Below are positions 48,501 to 61,272 of a stretch of DNA of 64,000 nt, one piece after another. Position numbers and translations under genes: made by a program. The notes under the pieces are model-generated. The model worked only from the letters and a program-made list of their open reading frames with translations, was not told the origin of the DNA and did no database searches. The DNA is from Salticus scenicus (Eukaryota > Arthropoda > Arachnida > Araneae > Salticidae). The stretch lies in contig CAWVNO010001215.1 of assembly GCA_963930645.1 (NCBI GenBank), positions 248,001 to 312,000 on the forward strand, written 5' to 3'. The first letter of the stretch is position 1. Each line of letters begins with the position of its first letter.

Positions 48501-49062
48501 ATTCTGTGAAAATCGTAAAAATTTTGGGTATCGAAATCGGGCAAAGTCTCCATAAAAGGGCTCTCCTGGCCAAATGGTTTAACTTTGGCAGGTCCCTGCT
48601 GTTCTGTTATGAAACTAGAATATCTTTTGCAGATTCTGAAAGTGATTGCGATCGCAAAGCTCTATTAGTTGCTTTGGAATCGACTTTTGAAAATGAGAGG
48701 GCGTAAAATTCGCCCAAAAAATTTGGCGACGATATTGAGCACATGCCTTCATAAAAGGGCTCTCCTGGCCAAATGGTTTAACTTTGGCAGGTCCCTGCTG
48801 TTCTGTTATGAAAGTAGACTTCGTGGGGCAGATTCTGGAAGTGATTGCGATCGCAAAGCTCTATTAGTTGCTTTGGAATCGGCTTTTGAAAAAAATTCTG
48901 TGAAAATCGCAAAAATTTTGGGTATCGAAATCGGGCAAAGTCTCCATAAAATGGCTCTCCTGGCCAAATGGTTTAACTTTGGCAGGTCCCTGCTGTTCTG
49001 TTATGAAACTAGAATATCTTTTGCAGATTCTGGAAGTGATTGCGATCGCAAAGCTCTATTAG

Positions 49063-52000
49063 TTGCTTTGGAATCGACTTTTGAAAATGAGAGGGCGTAA
49101 AATTCGCCCAAAAAATTTGGCGACGATATTGAGCACATGCCTTCATAAAAGGGCTCTCCTGGCCAAATGGTTTAACTTTGGCAGGTCCCTGCTGTTCTGT
49201 TATGAAAGTAGACTTCGTGGGGCAGATTCTGGAAGTGATTGCGATCGCAAAGCTCTATTAGTTGCTTTGGAATCGGCTTTTGAAAAAAATTCTGTGAAAA
49301 TCGCAAAAATTTTGGGTATCGAAATCGGGCAAAGTCTCCATAAAAGGGCTCTCCTGGCCAAATGGTTTAACTTTGGCAGGTCCCTGCTGTTCTGTTATGA
49401 AACTAGAATATCTTTTGCAGATTCTGGAAGTGATTGCGATCGCAAAGCTCTATTAGTTGCTTTGGAATCGACTTTTGAAAATGAGAGGGCGTAAAATTCG
49501 CCCAAAAAATTTGGCGACGATATTGAGCACATGCCTTCATAAAAGGGCTCTCCTGGCCAAATGGTTTAACTTTGGCAGGTCCCTGCTGTTCTGTTATGAA
49601 AGTAGACTTCGTGGGGCAGATTCTGGAAGTGATTGCGATCGCAAAGCTCTATTAGTTGCTTTGGAATCGGCTTTTGAAAAAAATTCTTTGAAAATCGGAA
49701 AAATTTTGGGTATCGAAATCGGGCAAAGTCTCCATAAAAGGGCTCTCCTGGCCAAATGGTTTAACTTTGACAGGTCCCTGCTGTTCTGTTATGAAACTAG
49801 AATATCTTTTGCAGATTCTGGAAGTGATTGCGATCGCAAAGCTCTATTAGTTGCTTTGGAATCGACTTTTGAAAATGAGAGGGCGTAAAATTCGCCCAAA
49901 AAATTTGGCGACGATATTGAGCACATGCCTTCATAAAAGGGCTCTCCTGGCCAAATGGTTTAACTTTGGCAGGTCCCTGCTGTTCTGTTATGAAAGTAGA
50001 CTTCGTGGGGCAGATTCTGGAAGTGATTGCGATCGCAAAGCTCTATTAGTTGCTTTGGAATCGGCTTTTGAAAAAAATTCTGTGAAAATCGCAAAAATTT
50101 TGGGTATCGAAATCGGGCAAAGTCTCCATAAAAGGGCTCTCCTGGCCAAATGGTTTAACTTTGGCAGGTCCCTGCTGTTCTGTTATGAAACTAGAATATC
50201 TTTTGCAGATTCTGGAAGTGATTGCGATCGCAAAGCTCTATTAGTTGCTTTGGAATCGACTTTTGAAAATGAGAGGGCGTAAAATTCGCCCAAAAAATTT
50301 GGCGACGATATTGAGCACATGTCTTCATAAAAGGGCTCTCCTGGCCAAATGGTTTAACTTTGGCAGGTCCCTGCTGTTCTGTTATGAAAGTAGACTTCGT
50401 GGGGCAGATTCTGGAAGTGATTGCGATCGCAAAGCTCTATTAGTTGCTTTGGAATCGGCTTTTGAAAAAAATTCTGTGAAAATCGCAAAAATTTTGGGTA
50501 TCGAAATCGGGCAAAGTCTCCATAGAAGGGCTCTCCTGGCCAAATGGTTTAACTTTGGCAGGTCCCTGCTGTTCTGTTATGAAACTAGAATATCTTTTGC
50601 AGATTCTGGAAGTGATTGCGATCGCAAAGCTCTATTAGTTGCTTTGGAATCGACTTTTGAAAATGAGAGGGCGTAAAATTCGCCCAAAAAATTTGGCGAC
50701 GATATTGAGCACATGCCTTCATAAAAGGGCTCTCCTGGCCAAATGGTTTAACTTTGGCAGGTCCCTGCTGTTCTGTTATGAAAGTAGACTTCGTGGGGCA
50801 GATTCTGGAAGTGATTGCGATCGCAAAGCTCTATTAGTTGCTTTGGAATCGGCTTTTGAAAAAAATTCTGTGAAAATCGCAAAAATTTTGGGTATCGAAA
50901 TCGGGCAAAGTCTCCATAAAAGGGCTCTCCTGGCCAAATGGTTTAACTTTGGCAGGTCCCTGCTGTTCTGTTATGAAACTAGAATATCTTTTGCAGATTC
51001 TGGAAGTGATTGCGATCGCAAAGCTCTATTAGTTGCTTTGGAATCGACTTTTGAAAATGAGAGGGCGTAAAATTCGCCCAAAAAATTTGGCGACGATATT
51101 GAGCACATGCCTTCATAAAAGGGCTCTCCTGGCCAAATGGTTTAACTTTGGCAGGTCCCTGCTGTTCTGTTATGAAAGTAGACTTCGTGGGGCAGATTCT
51201 GGAAGTGATTGCGATCGCAAAGCTCTATTAGTTGCTTTGGAATCGGCTTTTGAAAAAAATTCTGTGAAAATCGCAAAAATTTTGGGTATCGAAATCGGGC
51301 AAAGTCTCCATAAAAGGGCTCTCCTGGCCAAATGGTTTAACTTTGGCAGGTCCCTGCTGTTCTGTTATGAAACTAGAATATCTTTTGCAGATTCTGGAAG
51401 TGATTGCGATCGCAAAGCTCTATTAGTTGCTTTGGAATCGACTTTTGAAAATGAGAGGGCGTAAAATTCGCCCAAAAAATTTGGCGACGATATTGAGCAC
51501 ATGCCTTCATAAAAGGGCTCTCCTGGCCAAATGGTTTAACTTTGGCAGGTCCCTGCTGTTCTGTTATGAAAGTAGACTTCGTGGGGCAGATTCTGGAAGT
51601 GATTGCGATCGCAAAGCTCTATTAGTTGCTTTGGAATCGGCTTTTGAAAAAAATTCTGTGAAAATCGCAAAAATTTTGGGTATCGAAATCGGGCAAAGTC
51701 TCCATAGAAGGGCTCTCCTGGCCAAATGGTTTAACTTTGGCAGGTCCCTGCTGTTCTGTTATGAAACTAGAATATCTTTTGCAGATTCTGGAAGTGATTG
51801 CGATCGCAAAGCTCTATTAGTTGCTTTGGAATCGACTTTTGAAAATGAGAGGGCGTAAAATTCGCCCAAAAAATTTGGCGACGATATTGAGCACATGCCT
51901 TCATAAAAGGGCTCTCCTGGCCAAATGGTTTAACTTTGGCAGGTCCCTGCTGTTCTGTTATGAAAGTAGACTTCGTGGGGCAGATTCTGGAAGTGATTGC

Positions 52001-55000
52001 GATCGCAAAGCTCTATTAGTTGCTTTGGAATCGGCTTTTGAAAAAAATTCTGTGAAAATCGCAAAAATTTTGGGTATCGAAATCGGGCAAAGTCTCCATA
52101 AAAGGGCTCTCCTGGCCAAATGGTTTAACTTTGGCAGGTCCCTGCTGTTCTGTTATGAAACTAGAATATCTTTTGCAGATTCTGGAAGTGATTGCGATCG
52201 CAAAGCTCTATTAGTTGCTTTGGAATCGACTTTTGAAAATGAGAGGGCGTAAAATTCGCCCAAAAAATTTGGCGACGATATTGAGCACATGCCTTCATAA
52301 AAGGGCTCTCCTGGCCAAATGGTTTAACTTTGGCAGGTCCCTGCTGTTCTGTTATGAAAGTAGACTTCGTGGGGCAGATTCTGGAAGTGATTGCGATCGC
52401 AAAGCTCTATTAGTTGCTTTGGAATCGGCTTTTGAAAAAAATTCTGTGAAAATCGCAAAAATTTTGGGTATCGAAATCGGGCAAAGTCTCCATAAAAGGG
52501 CTCTCCTGGCCAAATGGTTTAACTTTGGCAGGTCCCTGCTGTTCTGTTATGAAACTAGAATATCTTTTGCAGATTCTGGAAGTGATTGCGATCGCAAAGC
52601 TCTATTAGTTGCTTTGGAATCGACTTTTGAAAATGAGAGGGCGTAAAATTCGCCCAAAAAATTTGGCGACGATATTGAGCACATGCCTTCATAAAAGGGC
52701 TCTCCTGGCCAAATGGTTTAACTTTGGCAGGTCCCTGCTGTTCTGTTATGAAAGTAGACTTCGTGGGGCAGATTCTGGAAGTGATTGCGATCGCAAAGCT
52801 CTATTAGTTGCTTTGGAATCGGCTTTTGAAAAAAATTCTGTGAAAATCGCAAAAATTTTGGGTATCGAAATCGGGCAAAGTCTCCATAAAAGGGCTCTCC
52901 TGGCCAAATGGTTTAACTTTGGCAGGTCCCTGCTGTTCTGTTATGAAACTAGAATATCTTTTGCAGATTCTGGAAGTGATTGCGATCGCAAAGCTCTATT
53001 AGTTGCTTTGGAATCGACTTTTGAAAATGAGAGGGCGTAAAATTCGCCCAAAAAATTTGGCGACGATATTGAGCACATGCCTTCATAAAAGGGCTCTCCT
53101 GGCCAAATGGTTTAACTTTGGCAGGTCCCTGCTGTTCTGTTATGAAAGTAGACTTCGTGGGGCAGATTCTGGAAGTGATTGCGATCGCAAAGCTCTATTA
53201 GTTGCTTTGGAATCGGCTTTTGAAAAAAATTCTGTGAAAATCGCAAAAATTTTGGGTATCGAAATCGGGCAAAGTCTCCATAAAAGGGCTCTCCTGGCCA
53301 AATGGTTTAACTTTGGCAGGTCCCTGCTGTTCTGTTATGAAACTAGAATATCTTTTGCAGATTCTGGAAGTGATTGCGATCGCAAAGCTCTATTAGTTGC
53401 TTTGGAATCGACTTTTGAAAATGAGAGGGCGTAAAATTCGCCCAAAAAATTTGGCGACGATATTGAGCACATGCCTTCATAAAAGGGCTCTCCTGGCCAA
53501 ATGGTTTAACTTTGGCAGGTCCCTGCTGTTCTGTTATGAAAGTAGACTTCGTGGGGCAGATTCTGGAAGTGATTGCGATCGCAAAGCTCTATTAGTTGCT
53601 TTGGAATCGGCTTTTGAAAAAAATTCTGTGAAAATCGTAAAAATTTTGGGTATCGAAATCGGGCAAAGTCTCCATAAAAGGGCTCTCCTGGCCAAATGGT
53701 TTAACTTTGGCAGGTCCCTGCTGTTCTGTTATGAAACTAGAATATCTTTTGCAGATTCTGAAAGTGATTGCGATCGCAAAGCTCTATTAGTTGCTTTGGA
53801 ATCGACTTTTGAAAATGAGAGGGCGTAAAATTCGCCCAAAAAATTTGGCGACGATATTGAGCACATGCCTTCATAAAAGGGCTCTCCTGGCCAAATGGTT
53901 TAACTTTGGCAGGTCCCTGCTGTTCTGTTATGAAAGTAGACTTCGTGGGGCAGATTCTGGAAGTGATTGCGATCGCAAAGCTCTATTAGTTGCTTTGGAA
54001 TCGGCTTTTGAAAAAAATTCTGTGAAAATCGCAAAAATTTTGGGTATCGAAATCGGGCAAAGTCTCCATAAAATGGCTCTCCTGGCCAAATGGTTTAACT
54101 TTGGCAGGTCCCTGCACTTCTGTTATGAAACTAGAATATCTTTTGCAGATTCTGGAAGTGATTGCGATCGCAAAGCTCTATTAGTTGCTTTGGAATCGAC
54201 TTTTGAAAATGAGAGGGCGTAAAATTCGCCCAAAAAATTTGGCGACGATATTGAGCACATGCCTTCATAAAAGGGCTCTCCTGGCCAAATGGTTTAACTT
54301 TGGCAGGTCCCTGCTGTTCTGTTATGAAAGTAGACTTCGTGGGGCAGATTCTGGAAGTGATTGCGATCGCAAAGCTCTATTAGTTGCTTTGGAATCGGCT
54401 TTTGAAAAAAATTCTGTGAAAATCGCAAAAATTTTGGGTATCGAAATCGGGCAAAGTCTCCATAAAAGGGCTCTCCTGGCCAAATGGTTTAACTTTGGCA
54501 GGTCCCTGCTGTTCTGTTATGAAACTAGAATATCTTTTGCAGATTCTGGAAGTGATTGCGATCGCAAAGCTCTATTAGTTGCTTTGGAATCGACTTTTGA
54601 AAATGAGAGGGCGTAAAATTCGCCCAAAAAATTTGGCGACGATATTGAGCACATGCCTTCATAAAAGGGCTCTCCTGGCCAAATGGTTTAACTTTGGCAG
54701 GTCCCTGCTGTTCTGTTATGAAAGTAGACTTCGTGGGGCAGATTCTGGAAGTGATTGCGATCGCAAAGCTCTATTAGTTGCTTTGGAATCGGCTTTTGAA
54801 AAAAATTCTGTGAAAATCGCAAAAATTTTGGGTATCGAAATCGGGCAAAGTCTCCATAGAAGGGCTCTCCTGGCCAAATGGTTTAACTTTGGCAGGTCCC
54901 TGCTGTTCTGTTATGAAACTAGAATATCTTTTGCAGATTCTGGAAGTGATTGCGATCGCAAAGCTCTATTAGTTGCTTTGGAATCGACTTTTGAAAATGA

Positions 55001-58000
55001 GAGGGCGTAAAATTCGCCCAAAAAATTTGGCGACGATATTGAGCACATGCCTTCATAAAAGGGCTCTCCTGGCCAAATGGTTTAACTTTGGCAGGTCCCT
55101 GCTGTTCTGTTATGAAAGTAGACTTCGTGGGGCAGATTCTGGAAGTGATTGCGATCGCAAAGCTCTATTAGTTGCTTTGGAATCGGCTTTTGAAAAAAAT
55201 TCTGTGAAAATCGCAAAAATTTTGGGTATCGAAATCGGGCAAAGTCTCCATAAAAGGGCTCTCCTGGCCAAATGGTTTAACTTTGGCAGGTCCCTGCTGT
55301 TCTGTTATGAAACTAGAATATCTTTTGCAGATTCTGGAAGTGATTGCGATCGCAAAGCTCTATTAGTTGCATTGGAATCGACTTTTGAAAATGAGAGGGC
55401 GTAAAATTCGCCCAAAAAATTTGGCGACGATATTGAGCACATGCCTTCATAAAAGGGCTCTCCTGGCCAAATGGTTTAACTTTGGCAGGTCCCTGCTGTT
55501 CTGTTATGAAAGTAGACTTCGTGGGGCAGATTCTGGAAGTGATTGCGATCGCAAAGCTCTATTAGTTGCTTTGGAATCGGCTTTTGAAAAAAATTCTGTG
55601 AAAATCGCAAAAATTTTGGGTATCGAAATCGGGCAAAGTCTCCATAAAAGGGCTCTCCTGGCCAAATGGTTTAACTTTGGCAGGTCCCTGCTGTTCTGTT
55701 ATGAAACTAGAATATCTTTTGCAGATTCTGGAAGTGATTGCGATCGCAAAGCTCTATTAGTTGCTTTGGAATCGACTTTTGAAAATGAGAGGGCGTAAAA
55801 TTCGCCCAAAAAATTTGGCGACGATATTGAGCACATGCCTTCATAAAAGGGCTCTCCTGGCCAAATGGTTTAACTTTGGCAGGTCCCTGCTGTTCTGTTA
55901 TGAAAGTAGACTTCGTGGGGCAGATTCTGGAAGTGATTGCGATCGCAAAGCTCTATTAGTAGCTTTGGAATCGGCTTTTGAAAAAAATTCTGTGAAAATC
56001 GCAAAAATTTTGGGTATCGAAATCGGGCAAAGTCTCCATAAAAGGGCTCTCCTGGCCAAATGGTTTAACTTTGGCAGGTCCCTGCTGTTCTGTTATGAAA
56101 CTAGAATATCTTTTGCAGATTCTGGAAGTGATTGCGATCGCAAAGCTCTATTAGTTGCTTTGGAATCGACTTTTGAAAATGAGAGGGCGTAAAATTCGCC
56201 CAAAAAATTTGGCGACGATATTGAGCACATGCCTTCATAAAAGGGCTCTCCTGGCCAAATGGTTTAACTTTGGCAGGTCCCTGCTGTTCTGTTATGAAAG
56301 TAGACTTCGTGGGGCAGATTCTGGAAGTGATTGCGATCGCAAAGCTCTATTAGTTGCTTTGGAATCGGCTTTTGAAAAAAATTCTGTGAAAATCGCAAAA
56401 ATTTTGGGTATCGAAATCGGGCAAAGTCTCCATAGAAGGGCTCTCCTGGCCAAATGGTTTAACTTTGGCAGGTCCCTGCTGTTCTGTTATGAAACTAGAA
56501 TATCTTTTGCAGATTCTGGAAGTGATTGCGATCGCAAAGCTCTATTAGTTGCTTTGGAATCGACTTTTGAAAATGAGAGGGCGTAAAATTCGCCCAAAAA
56601 ATTTGGCGACGATATTGAGCACATGCCTTCATAAAAGGGCTCTCCTGGCCAAATGGTTTAACTTTGGCAGGTCCCTGCTGTTCTGTTAAGAAAGTAGACT
56701 TCGTGGGGCAGATTCTGGAAGTGATTGCGATCGCAAAGCTCTATTAGTTGCTTTGGAATCGGCTTTTGAAAAAAATTCTGTGAAAATCGCAAAAATTTTG
56801 GGTATCGAAATCGGGCAAAGTCTCCATAAAAGGGCTCTCCTGGCCAAATGGTTTAACTTTGGCAGGTCCCTGCTGTTCTGTTATGAAACTAGAATATCTT
56901 TTGCAGATTCTGGAAGTGATTGCGATCGCAAAGCTCTATTAGTTGCTTTGGAATCGACTTTTGAAAATGAGAGGGCGTAAAATTCGCCCAAAAAATTTGG
57001 CGACGATATTGAGCACATGCCTTCATAAAAGGGCTCTCCTGGCCAAATGGTTTAACTTTGGCAGTTCCCTGCTGTTCTGTTATGAAAGTAGACTTCGTGG
57101 GGCAGATTCTGGAAGTGATTGCGATCGCAAAGCTCTATTAGTTGCTTTGGAATCGGCTTTTGAAAAAAATTCTGTGAAAATCGCAAAAATTTTGGGTATC
57201 GAAATCGGGCAAAGTCTCCATAAAAGGGCTCTCCTGGCCAAATGGTTTAACTTTGGCAGGTCCCTGCTGTTCTGTTATGAAACTAGAATATCTTTTGCAG
57301 ATTCTGGAAGTGATTGCGATCGCAAAGCTCTATTAGTTGCTTTGGAATCGACTTTTGAAAATGAGAGGGCGTAAAATTCGCCCAAAAAATTTGGCGACGA
57401 TATTGAGCACATGCCTTCATAAAAGTGCTCTCTTGGCCAAATGGTTTAACTTTGGCAGGTCCCTGCTGTTCTGTTATGAAAGTAGACTTCGTGGGGCAGA
57501 TTCTGGAAGTGATTGCGATCGCAAAGCTCTATTAGTTGCTTTGGAATCGGCTTTTGAAAAAAATTCTGTGAAAATCGCAAAAATTTTGGGTATCGAAATC
57601 GGGCAAAGTCTCCATAAAAGGGCTCTCCTGGCCAAATGGTTTAACTTTGGCAGGTCCCTGCTGTTCTGTTATGAAACTAGAATATCTTTTGCAGATTCTG
57701 GAAGTGATTGCGATTTCAAAGCTCTATTAGTTGCTTTGGAATCGACTTTTGAAAATGAGAGGGCGTAAAATTCGCCCAAAAAATTTGGCGACGATATTGA
57801 GCACATGCCTTCATAAAAGGGCTCTCCTAGCCAAATGGTTTAACTTTGGCAGGTCCCTGCTGTTCTGTTATGAAAGTAGACTTCGTGGGGCAGATTCTGG
57901 AAGTGATTGCGATCGCAAAGCTCTATTAGTTGCTTTGGAATCGGCTTTTGAAAAAAATTCTGTGAAAATCGCAAAAATTTTGGGTATCGAAATCGGGCAA

Positions 58001-58912
58001 AGTCTCCATAAAAGGGCTCTCCTGGCCAAATGGTTTAACTTTGGCAGGTCCCTGCTGTTCTGTTATGAAACTAGAATATCTTTTGCAGATTCTGGAAGTG
58101 ATTGCGATCGCAAAGCTCTATTAGTTGCTTTGGAATCGACTTTTGAAAATGAGAGGGCGTAAAATTCGCCCAAAAAATTTGGCGACGATATTGAGCACAT
58201 GCCTTCATAAAAGGGCTCTCCTGGCCAAATGGTTTAACTTTGGCAGGTCCCTGCTGTTCTGTTATGAAAGTAGACTTCGTGGGGCAGATTCTGGAAGTGA
58301 TTGCGATCGCAAAGCTCTATTAGTTGCTTTGGAATCGGCTTTTGAAAAAAATTCTGTGAAAATCGCAAAAATTTTGGGTATCGAAATCGGGCAAAGTCTC
58401 CATAAAAGGGCTCTCCTGGCCAAATGGTTTAACTTTGGCAGGTCCTTGCTGTTCTGTTATGAAACTAGAATATCTTTTGCAGATTCTGGAAGTGATTGCG
58501 ATCGCAAAGCTCTATTAGTTGCTTTGGAATCGACTTTTGAAAATGAGAGGGCGTAAAATTCGCCCAAAAAATTTGGCGACGATATTGAGCACATGCCTTC
58601 ATAAAAGGGCTCTCCTGGCCAAATGGTTTAACTTTGGCAGGTCCCTGCTGTTCTGTTATGAAAGTAGACTTCGTGGGGCAGATTCTGGAAGTGATTGCGA
58701 TCGCAAAGCTCTATTAGTTGCTTTGGAATCGGCTTTTGAAAAAAATTCTGTGAAAATCGCAAAAATTTTGGGTATCGAAATCGGGCAAAGTCTCCATAAA
58801 AGGGCTCTCCTGGCCAAATGGTTTAACTTTGGCAGGTCCCTGCTGTTCTGTTATGAAACTAGAATATCTTTTGCAGATTCTGGAAGTGATTGCGATCGCA
58901 AAGCTCTATTAG
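49063..58912 (+). repeat. AB dimers with dispersed marker units
   Basis: Twenty-five regular AB dimers. CATAAAAGG becomes CATAGAAGG at 50525, 51707, 54859 and 56435, always in B. The paired marker units of 41971-42758 and 48275-49062 occur a third time at 53397-54184, 5122 bp (13 units) beyond the second. One A monomer has TAT to TAA at 56689. The spacing of markers is always a multiple of 394 bp, showing that whole dimers were added or lost. Confidence 0.85.
53397..54184 (+). repeat. Third copy of a two-unit marker pair
   Basis: Carries GCAAAA to GTAAAA at 53638, CTGGAAG to CTGAAAG at 53761, and AAGGG to ATGG at 54074, as at 42212/42335/42648 and 48516/48639/48952. It is followed by a private two-base change at 54116-54117 (TG to AC). 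Confidence 0.9.
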
Positions 58913-59501
58913 TTGCTTTGGAATCGACTTTTGAAAATGAGAGGGCGTAAAATTCGCCCAAAAAATTTGGCGACGATATTGAGCACATGCCTTCATAAAA
59001 GGGCTCTCCTGGCCAAATGGTTTAACTTTGGCAGGTCCCTGCTGTTCTGTTATGAAAGTAGACTTCGTGGGGCAGATTCTGGAAGTGATTGCGATCGCAA
59101 AGCTCTATTAGTTGCTTTGGAATCGGCTTTTGAAAAAAATTCTGTGAAAATCGCAAAAATTTTGGGTATCGAAATCGGGCAAAGTCTCCATAAAAGGGCT
59201 CTCCTGGCCAAATGGTTTAGCTTTGGCAGGTCCCTGCTGTTCTGTTATGAAACTAGAATATCTTTTGCAGATTCTGGAAGTGATTGCGATCGCAAAGCTC
59301 TATTAGTTGCTTTGGAATCGGCTTTTGAAAAAAATTCTGTGAAAATCGCAAAAATTTTGGGTATCGAAATCGGGCAAAGTCTCCATAAAAGGGCTCTCCT
59401 GGCCAAATGGTTTAACTTTGGCAGGTCCCTGCTGTTCTGTTATGAAACTAGAATATCTTTTGCAGATTCTGGAAGTGATTGCGATCGCAAAGCTCTATTA
59501 G
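58913..59501 (+). repeat. ABB three-monomer block
   Basis: A at 58913-59111, B at 59112-59306 and B at 59307-59501. It starts the second rearranged cluster. The first B has a private A to G at 59220. Confidence 0.95.
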
Positions 59502-59700
59502 TTGCTTTGGAATCGACTTTTGAAAATGAGAGGGCGTAAAATTCGCCCAAAAAATTTGGCGACGATATTGAGCACATGCCTTCATAAAAGGGCTCTCCTG
59601 GCCAAATGGTTTAACTTTGGCAGGTCCCTGCTGTTCTGTTATGAAAGTAGACTTCGTGGGGCAGATTCTGGAAGTGATTGCGATCGCAAAGCTCTATTAG
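59502..59700 (+). repeat. Solo A monomer
   Basis: A complete A monomer followed directly by another A, so one B is missing. It sits immediately after the ABB block, and together the two blocks restore a multiple of 394 bp (788). Confidence 0.95.
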
Positions 59701-60293
59701 TTGCTTTGGAATCGACTTTTGAAAATGAGAGGGCGTAAAATTCGCCCAAAAAATTTGGCGACGATATTGAGCACATGCCTTCATAAAAGGGCTCTCCTGG
59801 CCAAATGGTTTAACTTTGGCAGGTCCCTGCTGTTCTGTTATGAAAGTAGACTTCGTGGGGCAGATTCTGGAAGTGATTGCGATCGCAAAGCTCTATTAGT
59901 TGCTTTGGAATCGGCTTTTGAAAAAAATTCTGTGAAAATCGCAAAAATTTTGGGTATCGAAATCGGGCAAAGTCTCCATAAAAGGGCTCTCCTGGCCAAA
60001 TGGTTTAACTTTGGCAGGTCCCTGCTGTTCTGTTATGAAACTAGAATATCTTTTGCAGATTCTGGAAGTGATTGCGATCGCAAAGCTCTATTAGTTGCTT
60101 TGGAATCGACTTTTGAAAATGAGAGGGCGTAAAATTCGCCCAAAAAATTTGGCGACGATATTGAGCACATGCCTTTATAAAAGGGCTCTCCTGCCCAAAT
60201 GGTTTAACTTTGGCAGGTCCCTGCTGTTCTGTTATGAAAGTAGACTTCGTGGGGCAGATTCTGGAAGTGATTGCGATCGCAAAGCTCTATTAG

Positions 60294-60488
60294 TTGCTTT
60301 GGAATCGGCTTTTGAAAAAAATTCTGTGAAAATCGCAAAAATTTTGGGTATCGAAATCGGGCAAAGTCTCCATAAAAGGGCTCTCCTGGCCAAATGGTTT
60401 AACTTTGGCAGGTCCCTGCTGTTCTGTTATGAAAGTAGACTTCGTGGGGCAGATTCTGGAAGTGATTGCGATCGCAAAGCTCTATTAG
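60294..60488 (+). repeat. B/A chimeric monomer
   Basis: A 195-bp monomer with the B-specific start and the A-specific GTAGACTTCG zone at its 3' end. It is the mirror arrangement of the A/B chimeras. It lies between A (60095-60293) and B (60489-60683). The preceding A has TATAAAAG at 60176 and a CTGGCC to CTGCCC change near 60194. Confidence 0.95.
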
Positions 60489-60882
60489 TTGCTTTGGAAT
60501 CGGCTTTTGAAAAAAATTCTGTGAAAATCGCAAAAATTTTGGGTATCGAAATCGGGCAAAGTCTCCATAAAAGGGCTCTCCTGGCCAAATGGTTTAACTT
60601 TGGCAGGTCCCTGCTGTTCTGTTATGAAACTAGAATATCTTTTGCAGATTCTGGAAGTGATTGCGATCGCAAAGCTCTATTAGTTGCTTTGGAATCGACT
60701 TTTGAAAATGAGAGGGCGTAAAATTCGCCCAAAAAATTTGGCGACGATATTGAGCACATGCCTTCATAAAAGGGCTCTCCTGGCCAAATGGTTTAACTTT
60801 GGCAGGTCCCTGCTGTTCTGTTATGAAAGTAGACTTCGTGGGGCAGATTCTGGAAGTGATTGCGATCGCAAAGCTCTATTAG

Positions 60883-61077
60883 TTGCTTTGGAATCGGCTT
60901 TTGAAAAAAATTCTGTGAAAATCGCAAAAATTTTGGGTATCGAAATCGGGCAAAGTCTCCATAAAAGGGCTCTCCTGGCCAAATGGTTTAACTTTGGCAG
61001 GTCCCTGCTGTTCTGTTATGAAAGTAGACTTCGTGGGGCAGATTCTGGAAGTGATTGCGATCGCAAAGCTCTATTAG
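60883..61077 (+). repeat. B/A chimeric monomer, second copy
   Basis: Same arrangement in the next block: A at 60684-60882, chimera here, B at 61078-61272. The two adjacent 589-bp blocks look like a tandem duplication of one chimeric block. Confidence 0.95.
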
Positions 61078-61272
61078 TTGCTTTGGAATCGGCTTTTGAA
61101 AAAAATTCTGTGAAAATCGCAAAAACTTTGGGTATCGAAATCGGGCAAAGTCTCCATAAAAGGGCTCTCCTGGCCAAATGGTTTAACTTTGGCAGGTCCC
61201 TGCTGTTCTGTTATGAAACTAGAATATCTTTTGCAGATTCTGGAAGTGATTGCGATCGCAAAGCTCTATTAG

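Larger units (their letters stand above)
42759..49062 (+). repeat. Large tandem duplication, right copy (6304 bp)
   Basis: Exactly 16 x 394 bp. It begins with the units marked at 43083 and 43467, then the cassette, then the unit with 47346 (A to T) and 47398 (G to T) changes equivalent to 36716/36768 and 41050/41102, and ends with units marked at 48516, 48639 and 48952. It keeps the unexpanded layout. It has private changes of its own, for example two at 42914-42915, 43628 and 45576. Confidence 0.85.
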
